Positions 6,955 through 15,988 of a DNA stretch of 64,000 bases are shown piece by piece; positions within the stretch are counted from its first letter, which is position 1; the number at the start of each line of letters is the position of its first letter. The stretch covers positions 124,001-188,000 of the forward strand of contig JAGSHD010000005.1 of NCBI GenBank assembly GCA_023954715.1. Reading direction: 5' to 3'. The translations under genes were made by a program, and so were the position numbers. This DNA is from Candidatus Cloacimonadota bacterium (GTDB taxonomy: Bacteria > Muiribacteriota > UBA6191). Under the pieces are notes generated by a model. That model was given only the letters and a program-made list of their open reading frames with translations. It was not told the DNA's origin and did no database searches.

Positions 6955-8364
6955 ATGAAAAAACTTGCAGTAGCATCCATAATTTTGGGTTTATTAAACC
7001 CATTCTCAACAAGCTTTTCTCAAGAAAAAGTAGAAGTAAAATCTTCAAAAATAGGAAAGATTAGAATGTTGAGTAACAACAACGTACCTAAAAAAGTGGT
7101 TGTTGTTAGAAACTATCGAACGCAAGAGTTTGTAAGCGGTTTAGCTGATATTTTAAATGATATTAATCAAAAAATTGCTGAACCAAAAATTCAACTTCAT
7201 GTAATTTTAAATTCATCTAGTGCCCAGGCAGGTTTTCAAAGTGAAATGAAAAGTAAAGGTTACTGGGGATCTATGGTTGAAACCAATGATCAGTTTTATA
7301 CAAGTGATCAATGGATGCAAGATTGGGGTGAAATCATGGTTGCTGAGGTAGAAGGCGAAGCTAAACCTCAAATGACTATTTTTGACTCTAATAGAGGTAG
7401 AGGACTAGCTGGCCTTCCTAAGTTACTATCTAAAATGTGGGGCGCTTATTATTTAAAGAACCCATCAAACGCAGGTATTAAAGGTGATTACGGGGGCAAT
7501 ATCGAAGTAACTCCTGATAATATTTTGGTGCTTGGAGATACGGCTACTACAAAATTACGTAACTTGATGGATCATCATGGTTATAAGGATAAAACAGCAA
7601 TTTTACCAACAAAATGGTTAATGGTAGGACACGTAGACGAGTATCTATCTTTTATTCCTAACGAAAATGCTGCTGGTGGTTATACGATTGTTAAAGCAGA
7701 TCCTGCTTTAGCTTTTGATTTAATTAAAAATGCTAGTACAGATGAGTTAAATAAAGTAAACCCTACTTATAAAAGACAAATCATGAATATTAAGAGTTAT
7801 TTAGATGGAGAAACTTCATTTTCTAAAAAAACTCCTAGTGATTATGATTTAACAACAACTCAAAACATTTTAATGAACAATACAAGAGACGCTGGTTCTA
7901 AAAGAATCATGAATCAATTGGTTGATTTGAACAGAAGTATCTCAAAAGTGATCGATAAAGCGATTGAAGATTTAAAGGCAAAAGTTACGCAAGTTACTGA
8001 TGGTCAGCATAAAGAGTTTTCTGTAGTATCTTTCCCGACAATTTTTCAAGGAAGAAAATCAGGAAACACATTGAATCGATGTGTTGCATTGCTACCTGGA
8101 ACCGTAAATATGTTAGTTGTAAGAGATCATACAATTACTCCTGACGCTCAGTTACCATTATTTAATGACAATATTAAAGAGACAATGCAAGCTCAAGGAA
8201 TGAAAGTACATTTCTTAGATGATATGCCATATCATAATTATGCTGGTGAGATTCATTGTGGTACAAACATTGTGAGAGATCCTGATAAATACCATGTAAG
8301 ACCAGATGTTATAACTAGAAATTCAATGAAGAGAAAGTTATTCAAAAACTTACATACAAAATAA
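6955..8364 (+). CDS. secreted protein-arginine deiminase (PAD family)
   Basis: PADs convert peptidyl-arginine to peptidyl-citrulline. This 469-residue protein has a signal peptide (about residues 1-22) and then only the pentein catalytic domain, without the two immunoglobulin-like domains of animal PADs. The four catalytic positions known from human PAD4 (Asp350, His471, Asp473, Cys645) map to Asp123 in WMQDWGE, His226 and Asp228 in VGHVDEYLSF, and Cys435 in GEIHCGTN. The substrate-shaping GDYGGNIEVTP (about 177-187) is also present. AAGGA precedes the ATG. The gene has its own promoter and terminator, so it is a single-gene unit. Export to the periplasm or outside implies extracellular or envelope protein targets. 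Agmatine deiminase is less likely because of the motif set. Confidence 0.85.
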   Translation: MKKLAVASIILGLLNPFSTSFSQEKVEVKSSKIGKIRMLSNNNVPKKVVVVRNYRTQEFVSGLADILNDINQKIAEPKIQLHVILNSSSAQAGFQSEMKSKGYWGSMVETNDQFYTSDQWMQDWGEIMVAEVEGEAKPQMTIFDSNRGRGLAGLPKLLSKMWGAYYLKNPSNAGIKGDYGGNIEVTPDNILVLGDTATTKLRNLMDHHGYKDKTAILPTKWLMVGHVDEYLSFIPNENAAGGYTIVKADPALAFDLIKNASTDELNKVNPTYKRQIMNIKSYLDGETSFSKKTPSDYDLTTTQNILMNNTRDAGSKRIMNQLVDLNRSISKVIDKAIEDLKAKVTQVTDGQHKEFSVVSFPTIFQGRKSGNTLNRCVALLPGTVNMLVVRDHTITPDAQLPLFNDNIKETMQAQGMKVHFLDDMPYHNYAGEIHCGTNIVRDPDKYHVRPDVITRNSMKRKLFKNLHTK

Positions 8365-8384
8365 TTAGATAAAAAATATCTTAC

Positions 8385-8422
8385 AAAACACTCTAAACTT
8401 AAACTTTAGAGTGTTTTTTTTT
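8385..8422 (+). terminator. intrinsic terminator after the arginine deiminase gene
   Basis: AAAACACTCTAAA and TTTAGAGTGTTTT pair over about 13 bp around a short loop and run into a stretch of T. Confidence 0.9.
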
Positions 8423-8526
8423 ACGTGAAAAATTTAGGCTTGTGAATTGGAGTAAACACAAATTGAAGAGTATACTTATATTTGAGAGTATAGGATTGGT
8501 GTCTTTTAGATAACGAGGAGAAACAA

Positions 8527-8994
8527 ATGGGCTTTTTTGACAAGTTAAAATCAGTAAAGAATATGATTACCGGTGGGGCAGCTAAAGTTGATTTACAAGT
8601 ACAAGACTTTTGTATTGGTGAGACTTTTAATGTTCATGTAAATGCTATGGTGGGCGATGTAAGTGTAAACATGGAAAAAGTCTATTTATATGTAGAAGGG
8701 TGGCATGAGGTTGAAGCAACACGAGTTATCGTTGAAGAAGATTCTGATGGATACCCGTATGAGAGAGTGGAGCATTTTACAGATAGCCACAAAACGTATA
8801 ACTTTAAATGTGAGTTAGGCGAAAAAGGGCAGTTAGATGCCAATAAAACCTATACTTGGGATCAAGAAGTACTGATTCCTGAGGGTTCTATGGAGTGCTT
8901 TAATAATGGTGCAGAGCGGCAATACTATCGCTTTTGTGCAGGGATTGATGTAACCGGGAATGACCCAGATAGTGGTTGGATTATTATTGAGTAA
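8527..8994 (+). CDS. Spo0M-like arrestin-fold protein
   Basis: The 155-residue protein resembles the N-terminal half of the Spo0M (sporulation-control) family. It has a start MGFFDKLKS, an early GAAKVDLQV beta strand, and the closing GNDPDSGW that is characteristic of the family. Full-length Spo0M is about 255 residues, so this is the one-domain form. The family has an arrestin-like beta sandwich, and its biochemical role is poorly defined even in Bacillus. No signal peptide or membrane segment is present. GAGGAG lies before the ATG at 8527. No sporulation gene is nearby, so a role in sporulation should not be assumed. Confidence 0.75.
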   Translation: MGFFDKLKSVKNMITGGAAKVDLQVQDFCIGETFNVHVNAMVGDVSVNMEKVYLYVEGWHEVEATRVIVEEDSDGYPYERVEHFTDSHKTYNFKCELGEKGQLDANKTYTWDQEVLIPEGSMECFNNGAERQYYRFCAGIDVTGNDPDSGWIIIE

Positions 8995-8997
8995 TCT

Positions 8998-9033
8998 AAA
9001 AAAGATTAGGCTGATTTATAATGTCAGCCTTAA
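8998..9033 (-). terminator. terminator for the CPA2 antiporter gene
   Basis: Read on the minus strand, AAGGCTGA and TCAGCCT form a hairpin with a 9-base loop followed by AATCTTTTTT. It lies between the convergent stop codons at 8994 and 9035, and may also slow transcription from the other side. Confidence 0.7.
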
Positions 9034-9034
9034 C

Positions 9035-10969
9035 TTAATAGTCAAACTTGCGGGTCAACTCTTTTAGCGAATCAAACGATCCAGCTATAGTTACAATATC
9101 ATTCATTTTGAGTCTTAGATAACTGTGAGCATGAAGATGGTTTTCTTTTCGTTGGATGCCTAGGATTAAGATGTCCTCAGGCAAGTTTAGCTCACTAAGC
9201 TTTAAACCGTGTACATTTGGATTTAGGATGGTTAAATCAACAATATCTGTACTGTCAGTGTCATCAAATAATAAAGATACTGCAGAAGGACTTCTGACGT
9301 AGTGATCAATCAATGAAGTTATAGCAGTAGATTTCAATACAATTTTACAGTCTAACTCGGCAAATTTAGCTAAGTTTGCTCTGTCTGAAATTTGTACTAC
9401 CATATTGACATTAGCATAATGTTCATAGAATATTTCACAAATTTGTAGGTTTTCTTCATCAGATAGGTTTACCACAATAGCCCCGACATCAGAAAAGCCT
9501 AATTTTACAATACTGCTTAAAGAGATCTCTGGAAAAGGCTGAATTTCTAGCTCTATGCCACCGCTACCTACCGTAGTTTTAGCTTCAGTGATTGATCGTG
9601 AGCAGGCTAAAACTTGCCATTGATGCATTTTCAATTGTCGAGCAATAGCTTCACTTTGATGACCGTCTCCATCACCAAAAACGATTACTTTATGATTGAG
9701 ATGATGCTCTGATTTTGTTGCTTTTGGGTGTGCTTCCCCAATGATCATAAGTACCCATTTAAATAATGGCGGTCCAACGATTTCATTGATCACAATTACA
9801 GATATAATAAGTGCAGCAAACTTAGATCCCCACACAGGAAATTGATCACTAACTGATTGGGCAAGTCCTAAACCAATACCTGCTTGTGTAACGTAAGCCA
9901 TCCAAGCAACTTTATTTTGTTCGGCTGGCTCTCCACAAAATTTACCAGCGCTAAAAGCACCTATGAAAAGTCCAACGATACGAATAGCAAATAATGCTAA
10001 TGCGATAGGCCATACTTGAGCTAGTACTCCTAGGTGTAAGCTAGCACCAGTCACTGTAAAAAAGATGACATAAATTGGTAAATAAACTTTATGCAATAGT
10101 GTTTGAAACTCGTTACGGTGCACACTAAAGTTTGTCATCAAATAGCCTGCGATCATACAAGTCAATAAGGGCTCTAATACAAAATGGACTCCGTAATTTT
10201 TATGAGAATAGTGGGAAAACCATATTGAAAATTGAAAGATAGAAAAGCCAAAAGCCAATATTAAAAATGTTTTAACTTTAGCGTCATCAATATTAGTAAT
10301 AATAAAGTTAATGACTTTATAGACGACCCAACCTAAACCTACACTAGTAAGTAGTTCAACTAATAGGAGTAAAAAGAAATTAGGGTTAATTGGAATTTTT
10401 GTTGTAATGGCTATAGCGTAACTACTGACCACAGAAAAGACTACAATTACTAACACATCCATAATTACAGTTACACCTAATGATGTTTGTGTAAAAGGAC
10501 CTTTTGCTCTCATTTCTTTAATCACAGCGATAGCAGACGAAGGAGATCTTGCAATTAAAATAGAGCCAGCAAGCATAGAGATGGCAACCTTAGTAACCAT
10601 ATCTTGGTTTGCCATAAATGGTACGTAACTAGACATGAAAAATAGTCCCACTGAACAGGCAGTGGATACACAGGCCACTAGAGCGAAGGTAACCCACTTA
10701 ATTGTACCGATTCGGCTTTGGATTTCTTTCCAGTATAATTCGCTACCTGCAACAAATGCGATAAAAGATAAGGCAAACTCATCCACAAAATCTAATGTAT
10801 GTAAAATATCATGATTTAAGATATCTAAAATAGAAGGGCCTATTACAATTCCAGAAGCCATAAAGCCTGTAATCATAGGCAAGCCTAAGATGGCAAAATA
10901 CCTCCCAATTTGATTAGAAGACATACTGAGAAAAAGAAATATACTTAAATGTTTTATGAATAAGGTCAT
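9035..10969 (-). CDS. CPA2-family cation/proton antiporter with RCK domains (KefB/YbaL-like)
   Basis: This 644-residue inner-membrane protein has about 12-13 hydrophobic segments (residues about 5-400) of the Na+/H+ exchanger fold, including GLPMITGFMASGIVIGP near the N-terminus. A cytoplasmic TrkA-N (RCK) domain follows from about residue 425, with a Rossmann-like VIVFGDGDGHQSEAIA. A TrkA-C-like domain occupies about 570-644 (GLKLSELNLPEDILILGIQR). Such proteins exchange K+ or Na+ for protons and are gated by nucleotides or ligands bound to the RCK domain. Ion specificity cannot be read from the sequence. The N-terminal start is uncertain: no clear ribosome binding site precedes 10969, and an internal Met at residue 16 is an alternative. 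Confidence 0.88.
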   Translation of the reverse strand: MTLFIKHLSIFLFLSMSSNQIGRYFAILGLPMITGFMASGIVIGPSILDILNHDILHTLDFVDEFALSFIAFVAGSELYWKEIQSRIGTIKWVTFALVACVSTACSVGLFFMSSYVPFMANQDMVTKVAISMLAGSILIARSPSSAIAVIKEMRAKGPFTQTSLGVTVIMDVLVIVVFSVVSSYAIAITTKIPINPNFFLLLLVELLTSVGLGWVVYKVINFIITNIDDAKVKTFLILAFGFSIFQFSIWFSHYSHKNYGVHFVLEPLLTCMIAGYLMTNFSVHRNEFQTLLHKVYLPIYVIFFTVTGASLHLGVLAQVWPIALALFAIRIVGLFIGAFSAGKFCGEPAEQNKVAWMAYVTQAGIGLGLAQSVSDQFPVWGSKFAALIISVIVINEIVGPPLFKWVLMIIGEAHPKATKSEHHLNHKVIVFGDGDGHQSEAIARQLKMHQWQVLACSRSITEAKTTVGSGGIELEIQPFPEISLSSIVKLGFSDVGAIVVNLSDEENLQICEIFYEHYANVNMVVQISDRANLAKFAELDCKIVLKSTAITSLIDHYVRSPSAVSLLFDDTDSTDIVDLTILNPNVHGLKLSELNLPEDILILGIQRKENHLHAHSYLRLKMNDIVTIAGSFDSLKELTRKFDY

Positions 10970-11039
10970 GAGAATTTTAATTTGGTAATGAAAGAGGAGC
11001 TAATTTAGCACAAAATAGGTCTATAAATCAATCAATATT

Positions 11040-11065
11040 GAGGGTTTTGTTGGCTCTAAACCCTC
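11040..11065 (-). terminator. hairpin after the FGE-like gene, possible terminator
   Basis: GAGGGTTT (11040-11047) and AAACCCTC (11058-11065) pair over 8 bp with a 10-base loop. It lies 40 bases past the stop of the minus-strand gene at 11105. The following bases are A/T-rich but not a T run. Confidence 0.45.
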
Positions 11066-11104
11066 TATTATAAGTAGGGAAAGATTAGTTTTTAAACCTT
11101 TAGA

Positions 11105-11920
11105 TTATTTACTTTTTGAAACACAACGAAAACCTAACTCTAAGGAGGAGTTTTCTTTAGGGTAAAATGTTTTAAAGCTTGATCGCTGAAATAGTGGAAA
11201 AGCAGTTTGAAAAGATGAGCCCTTTACTACTTTATACTTAGATTGGCCTAGAAAAAGATAATCGGAGGCTCTTCGCTTTTTTAGCTCTTTTTTTGTGTAT
11301 TCACGTGGTTTCAGTTGCATAGATTCGGTCAAAATAGCATCATCTAGTGTCCACTCAGATATATTACCGGCTAAATGTGAGACTCCAAAGGGACTATCTG
11401 TGTTAAGAGCGCTTGCCTTAGTGGTTGGTATGAGACCACTTACGCTACCTGGAGTTTTAATGTTGTCTGTAATTAGGGTTTTAGATTTTTGATCTACAAG
11501 AGAGTTGCCCCAAGGAAAGCTAAGTGATAAATCTCCTTTAGCAGCATATTCCCATTGGGCTTCACTTGGTAAACTGCCGCCTACAAATTCACAATAATTT
11601 TGAGCGTTTTTCCATGTAACTTTTTGTACTGGTAAGGTTAAGTCTTTTGTTTTTTTAGTATCCTTACACTTTTTATTTTGGATACATAAGTTGTACTGTT
11701 GATTAGAGACTTCATATTTATCCATATAAAATTCTTTCATCTTAACTGTCATAATAGGCTTTTCAAAATCATAATGCATGGGCTCATCAGAACCAAAAAA
11801 GAATTCTCCAGCTTTAACTTTTACTGTGGGCATTTGATCAGCTTGTCTAATGACGGCCTCATTTGCTATCAATGAGGGGTTTGTTAGTATGAAAATTAAG
11901 AAGATTTTGTAAAATTTCAT
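11105..11920 (-). CDS. secreted FGE/sulfatase-modifying-factor fold protein, probably not a true FGE
   Basis: The 271-residue protein has a signal peptide (FYKIFLIFILTNPSLIA) and the FGE-sulfatase (SUMF1) fold. It shows VKAGEFFFGSDEP, the core FYMDKYEVSNQQYNLC, LPSEAQWEYAAKGDLS and HLAGNISEWTLDD, then a final GFRC. In catalytic formylglycine-generating enzymes a pair of Cys near the C-terminus binds copper and acts in oxidation. Here the equivalent stretch (VVKGSSFQTAFPLFQRSSF) has none, so sulfatase activation is unlikely. FGE-fold proteins without these cysteines serve as lectin-like or structural modules. No sulfatase gene is in the window. The 321-base gap upstream (11921-12241) is divergent. 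Confidence 0.8.
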   Translation of the reverse strand: MKFYKIFLIFILTNPSLIANEAVIRQADQMPTVKVKAGEFFFGSDEPMHYDFEKPIMTVKMKEFYMDKYEVSNQQYNLCIQNKKCKDTKKTKDLTLPVQKVTWKNAQNYCEFVGGSLPSEAQWEYAAKGDLSLSFPWGNSLVDQKSKTLITDNIKTPGSVSGLIPTTKASALNTDSPFGVSHLAGNISEWTLDDAILTESMQLKPREYTKKELKKRRASDYLFLGQSKYKVVKGSSFQTAFPLFQRSSFKTFYPKENSSLELGFRCVSKSK

Positions 11921-11971
11921 TTGTGCTCACTTCGAAGGAGAGATAACTTAGGTAGACTTTTAGATTAGTTA

Positions 11972-11993
11972 TAGCCTAAATAAGGTTAGGCTA
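11972..11993. other. 8-bp inverted repeat in the divergent intergenic region
   Basis: TAGCCTAA (11972-11979) and TTAGGCTA (11986-11993) form a perfect inverted repeat with a 6-base centre, 52 bases upstream of the FGE-like start. No T run follows, so it could be an operator for the FGE-like gene or a leader hairpin. The rest of 11921-12241 shows only AT-rich DNA and the AAGGAG site at about 12232 for the next gene. Confidence 0.35.
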
Positions 11994-12241
11994 ATATCTT
12001 CAATCTGTGCTTAATAGAAAAGAATTGAATCATTATACTCAAAGTAGGTGGATAAACGCAATCAGCAATAAAACCATTTCTAAAAACCCATTGAAATTGG
12101 CTTCAAAATTGCTAAATTATTGTCGATAAAATTTATGAACCCATTTTAAGCTTGTATGTAGATTTGGGTATAACCAATATTACTTTTGAATTATCGATGC
12201 TTATACTTGATGTACAGGATTAGCATACCCAAGGAGTTACT

Positions 12242-12727
12242 ATGCTTTTAAGAACCGGATTGTTTTTTTTACTTTTGGTGAGTGGATTTGCAGCGGATTC
12301 GTTTACAAAATCAAAGACGAAAAATGGTGTTATTTATTTTGAAATGGCCAACTATTTTTTTCAAGGTAAAGATTTTAAACATGCTAAAGACTATTATTTA
12401 AAGGCAGACTCAATTTTATCTGGAGTCAGCGAGTTAAAAGAGTTGAAAGTTGTTTTGTGCAGAAATTTAGCTACAATTTATCAAATCAACGAAGAAAAAC
12501 AAAAGTCTTTAGATACATTGGCTGGTTGCATGAATGATTTGGGGATAGATGATTTAGTCGGCTCTAAAGTTTTAAGAGAAATCTATAAGATGTATGCAAC
12601 CATTCAAGCGGACAAAATAAACCCTAAGATCTTGGATATGAAACGACAACAAATGCATCAAAAAATGGAATATATGAGGAAACAAAAAAAGAAGCAAGGG
12701 AAGGGGCCTAAACTTGGATTCAAATAA
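12242..12727 (+). CDS. small secreted TPR-like protein
   Basis: The 161-residue protein starts at ATG 12242 after a strong AAGGAG. It has a signal peptide (LFFLLLVSGFAA). Residues about 30-60 (FEMANYFFQGKDFKHAKDYY) read as one TPR helix pair, with further helices after it. The tail is very basic (MRKQKKKQGKGPK). I know no named family. The 3' end overlaps gmhA by 14 bases, and the gmhA ribosome binding site lies inside its last codons, so the two are co-translated. Whether that reflects a shared role in LPS synthesis is unknown. Confidence 0.65.
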   Translation: MLLRTGLFFLLLVSGFAADSFTKSKTKNGVIYFEMANYFFQGKDFKHAKDYYLKADSILSGVSELKELKVVLCRNLATIYQINEEKQKSLDTLAGCMNDLGIDDLVGSKVLREIYKMYATIQADKINPKILDMKRQQMHQKMEYMRKQKKKQGKGPKLGFK

Positions 12728-13307
12728 AAACTATCACGCTTTAGACTCTTTCAAAGAAGCACAATCTGTTTTAGAGGCTTTTATTAATCCACAAACGGTA
12801 GTAAATATCGAAAAAGCAGTTGATTTATTGCATAGAGCTTTATCCACAGATCGTGTTGTTTTATCTTGTGGTAATGGAGGGTCGACTTGTGATGCAATGC
12901 ATTTTGCAGAAGAGTTCACCGGTCGTTACAGAAAAGATAGAAAACCTCTAAAGGCAATGGCAATTGCCGATCCATCCCATATTACTTGTGTGGCAAATGA
13001 CTTTGGATTCAATGATGTTTTTTCAAGAACAGTACATGCTTTTGGAGAGGATGAAGGAGTACTACTTGCTATATCCACGAGTGGAAACTCTCAAAATATT
13101 TTGAATGCTATTGATGCCGCCCGTAAAAGAAATATGAAAGTCATTGGTCTATCGGGTAAAGATGGTGGGCAAATGATTGATCTATGTGATGTATTTTTCT
13201 TAGTCCCTAGCCAAATGACGGATAGGATTCAAGAAATTCACATTAAAGTGATTCATGCGTTGATTGAAGGTGTAGAGCGAAAGATTTTTCCAGAAAACTA
13301 CTCCTAA
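12714..13307 (+). CDS. gmhA: phosphoheptose (sedoheptulose 7-phosphate) isomerase
   Basis: GmhA converts sedoheptulose 7-phosphate to D-glycero-D-manno-heptose 7-phosphate, the first step toward the heptose of the LPS inner core. The 197-residue SIS-domain protein carries LSCGNGGSTCDAMHFAEEF, GRYRKDRKPL, IADPSHITCVANDFGF, ISTSGNSQN and DRIQEIHIKVIHALIE, all close to E. coli GmhA. The start is TTG at 12714: AAGGGG lies seven bases upstream and no ATG gives a full domain. It overlaps the previous gene by 14 bases. The partner nucleotidyltransferase rfaE2 is 44 kb away; the kinase and phosphatase of the pathway are not in the window. Confidence 0.93.
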   Translation: MDSNKNYHALDSFKEAQSVLEAFINPQTVVNIEKAVDLLHRALSTDRVVLSCGNGGSTCDAMHFAEEFTGRYRKDRKPLKAMAIADPSHITCVANDFGFNDVFSRTVHAFGEDEGVLLAISTSGNSQNILNAIDAARKRNMKVIGLSGKDGGQMIDLCDVFFLVPSQMTDRIQEIHIKVIHALIEGVERKIFPENYS

Positions 13308-13355
13308 ACAGATTCTTTTATTGAAAAAAGAGTTTGTGATGCATAATATTACTTT

Positions 13356-14507
13356 ATGGCTTTAAACTTTAAAAAAATATATGAGGACTCAATATTAGGA
13401 GTAAAAAAACCTCCACAAGGACTATTCAAAAAAAACTACTTAGTAGATTTTCTTAATATATATAGTGGAGAGTTTTTACATAGTATCCAAGATCCGTTAG
13501 TACAAGAGAATTGGATAAACAATTCAAATATTTATAAAAAGCTACTTTTGTTTTACTACAATAGTAGCTTTTTAGATTTCTCGACATTTTTTTTAAGGAC
13601 ATACGAGTCAAAATCTTATTGTGAAAATGATTTACTTTTAGGATTTTTACAAGATTTAGCTAGACGAGAATCATCAGACGTGGTGGCACTATTAAAGTTG
13701 ATTGCAGCAAAAAATATTGTGTTTAGCGATGATGAGCAAAAGAGCTATTTAATTTTGTTTTATCAGGTTCACTTTTTTGACTTGTCAGTGGATGAAAAAG
13801 CATATTATTTTAAAGAATTAAATGAGCTTTTTTCAGAAGAGTTTTTAAGCAAGCATGATCTTTACAAAAATGTACATGTAGAACTAGATCAATTAAAAGA
13901 TCAAGAACTGTATGACCCTTTGATAGACTTGATAAAAAGCCTTGTTTCACACAATAAAGAAGCCATTGATAAATCTTATCTCAATTTTTTATTGTCTTAC
14001 CACAATTTTTCTAGTGGCTTAAGTCGGTCCTTCACTAAATTTGAAAAGCAATGCCCGAGTACTTTTAGGCTTCTAAAAGAGTCCTATAAAGAGCAAATAA
14101 TAAGTATTAATTGGCAATATTTTCAACAGCTTCCTACAGAACAAGAGCTCAGAGATTTACTCCAGTTTTTAAAAGATAGGGCTAGAAAGACCTTTTTTAG
14201 AGACTTCGTAATTGCAATGGTCTTGAGCATTGGATTGTCTTATTTGTTTGAACCTCAAAATGTGGTTTTTTGGGTAGTCATCTGTCTTGTTGCTAATGTG
14301 TGTGAATATTATTTTGCACATTATAAAATCAATAAAATATACTATATGTATCGCTTAAAAATGCCATGTCTATCATATATGTCCAATTTGCATCCACTCT
14401 TGTTATATATGGACTTTGAGGCTGTTGAAGTCAAAGATCCTTATGAGATACAATTATTGAGTAGTCTAAGAAAGGATCCTTGGTTATATTTTCCAATTCG
14501 ATTCTAA
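13356..14507 (+). CDS. unknown 383-residue protein with two membrane segments
   Basis: No family is recognised. The N-terminal 280 residues are helical, rich in Phe, Tyr, Leu and Lys, and have no signal peptide. Two adjacent hydrophobic segments follow at about 288-303 (FVIAMVLSIGLSYLF) and 308-328 (VVFWVVICLVANVCEYYFA), and a tail of about 55 residues ends the protein. It may therefore be a membrane-anchored cytoplasmic protein. It sits 48 bases after gmhA on the same strand, with a weak ribosome binding site, and could be in the same transcript. Confidence 0.6.
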   Translation: MALNFKKIYEDSILGVKKPPQGLFKKNYLVDFLNIYSGEFLHSIQDPLVQENWINNSNIYKKLLLFYYNSSFLDFSTFFLRTYESKSYCENDLLLGFLQDLARRESSDVVALLKLIAAKNIVFSDDEQKSYLILFYQVHFFDLSVDEKAYYFKELNELFSEEFLSKHDLYKNVHVELDQLKDQELYDPLIDLIKSLVSHNKEAIDKSYLNFLLSYHNFSSGLSRSFTKFEKQCPSTFRLLKESYKEQIISINWQYFQQLPTEQELRDLLQFLKDRARKTFFRDFVIAMVLSIGLSYLFEPQNVVFWVVICLVANVCEYYFAHYKINKIYYMYRLKMPCLSYMSNLHPLLLYMDFEAVEVKDPYEIQLLSSLRKDPWLYFPIRF

Positions 14508-14580
14508 TCCTTTCTAACGTTGAATAAATAATTGAATCAAACTGTTTGAGGTTTTCTCATACAGTATCATTGGAACTAAG

Positions 14581-15795
14581 ATGGGTAAGTATCTTTTTCA
14601 TAAATTAAGCTTTGCTGGAAATTTATTCAGGTGTCCTGATATTGAGCCAAGTAAAGCTTTAGTAAAACGTCATACTTCCAATTTGATAAAGTTTTATGAC
14701 ATAAAAGACTCCACTATAAAAATTGATACAGAGTCTGGCTCTACTGAAACATCAAGTAGTGAAAATGTTAAGGCACAAGTACCTATCATTCGAGCTTACT
14801 CACCAAGTGACTTAGAAGATGGTGTTAAAATTATTCGACACATTATTAAAAAAGAGACTGAAATTAGCGATGTTGAAACAGCTTCTTTGATCTACTTTCT
14901 GTTAGATAAGCAATCTTCCTCTACTGTATCTGTAGCAAACTTGTTTGAAATGTTAAAAGAAGAAGACCCTCATCGAACTCGATCTTTTCGACGAGATGTG
15001 ATTAGGCCTTTAAGAGAGTTTTTTCCGACAAAGCCTGTGGCAAAACTTTTTACAGAAGCTATGAGTAAAGAATGGAAAGCAGAAGCAGGAGCAGCTAAAG
15101 AAACGGAAGTTGTAGAAGAACAAGGCTCTGTCTCTAAAGGATTTAACAAGTTAATTAATTTTAATAATCGTTTTCCTAAATGGCTAAACATCTTTGTTCA
15201 TTTAAAAAGAAAAAGCATGGGTGCTACTAATCATCGTTTAGATAAATTAAGAATTGATAAGACAGGTGGTATGGTTAAATGTTTCTTGTACTTAATGACA
15301 CAAGGATCGGAGTCAGAAAAAGAGTTTCGATCTTTGTTGGGTAACATTTATCAAATTTTTAGAAAAGAGAATGAAGAAGTCTTTACAGTATTTAAGGGAG
15401 GCGATTCTGAAGATCAACAAAAAGTATTTAACTTTTTAAGATCTATATATACTGGTTTACTTGTCTATGAAATTTTGGTTCATGATAGTTCTATTTTGAA
15501 GCTAGAAGGCTCATCTGCTCAAAGTATTTGTCCAGATAAGAGAGTGTTTACTATAGGCCACATGAAACGAGCTCACAAAGAGGCATTAGAAGGAATTGGT
15601 TTAGAGTTAGGTGATTTTGCTAGCACACTTGAAACAACTTACAATGCTGCAGCATTTTGTGACTTTACATTTAATCGTAAAGACGTATTTGTAAAGTTTA
15701 TGCATGATATAAACTCGAAAAAAGTATTTTTTACTTACTCTGGGCAAGTAGAATATATCCATAACTTAAAGTGCTCTCTTGAAGAGAGTATTTAG
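14581..15795 (+). CDS. unknown 404-residue soluble protein
   Basis: No family is recognised. The protein lacks a signal peptide or membrane span and is predicted to be mainly helical. A Ser/Thr/Glu-rich linker lies at about residues 52-68 (SGSTETSSSE), between a short N-terminal segment and the helical body. Helical blocks around residues 75-165 and 205-400 might be two domains. The nearest upstream gene ends 73 bases away without a clear terminator. The frame is long and its codon use resembles its neighbours, so I take it as real. Confidence 0.6.
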   Translation: MGKYLFHKLSFAGNLFRCPDIEPSKALVKRHTSNLIKFYDIKDSTIKIDTESGSTETSSSENVKAQVPIIRAYSPSDLEDGVKIIRHIIKKETEISDVETASLIYFLLDKQSSSTVSVANLFEMLKEEDPHRTRSFRRDVIRPLREFFPTKPVAKLFTEAMSKEWKAEAGAAKETEVVEEQGSVSKGFNKLINFNNRFPKWLNIFVHLKRKSMGATNHRLDKLRIDKTGGMVKCFLYLMTQGSESEKEFRSLLGNIYQIFRKENEEVFTVFKGGDSEDQQKVFNFLRSIYTGLLVYEILVHDSSILKLEGSSAQSICPDKRVFTIGHMKRAHKEALEGIGLELGDFASTLETTYNAAAFCDFTFNRKDVFVKFMHDINSKKVFFTYSGQVEYIHNLKCSLEESI

Positions 15796-15895
15796 AAACA
15801 TAGGCTTCTTCCTCCCTTTAAAAAATATTATATTTTGACGATATAATGAATACTCTAAACTAATGATTTAAAAATTAGTGATATGAGCTATAAAG

Positions 15896-15928
15896 GACTT
15901 TCACGATGAAAAGTATCGTGCGAAGGTC
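15896..15928 (+). other. leader hairpin upstream of the beta-helix gene
   Basis: GACTTTC plus ACGAT pairs with ATCGT plus GAAGGTC around the loop GAAAAGT-type bases, giving about 12 bp with a 2-base bulge. It lies about 60 bases before the ATG at 15989, downstream of a TATAAT (15842-15847). No T run follows, so it is not a terminator. It may stabilise or regulate the leader. Confidence 0.4.
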
Positions 15929-15988
15929 AATATTAAAAACACCTAGAATAACTTCAACGAGTTGTTTTGCTTAAGAGTAGAGGAAAAT

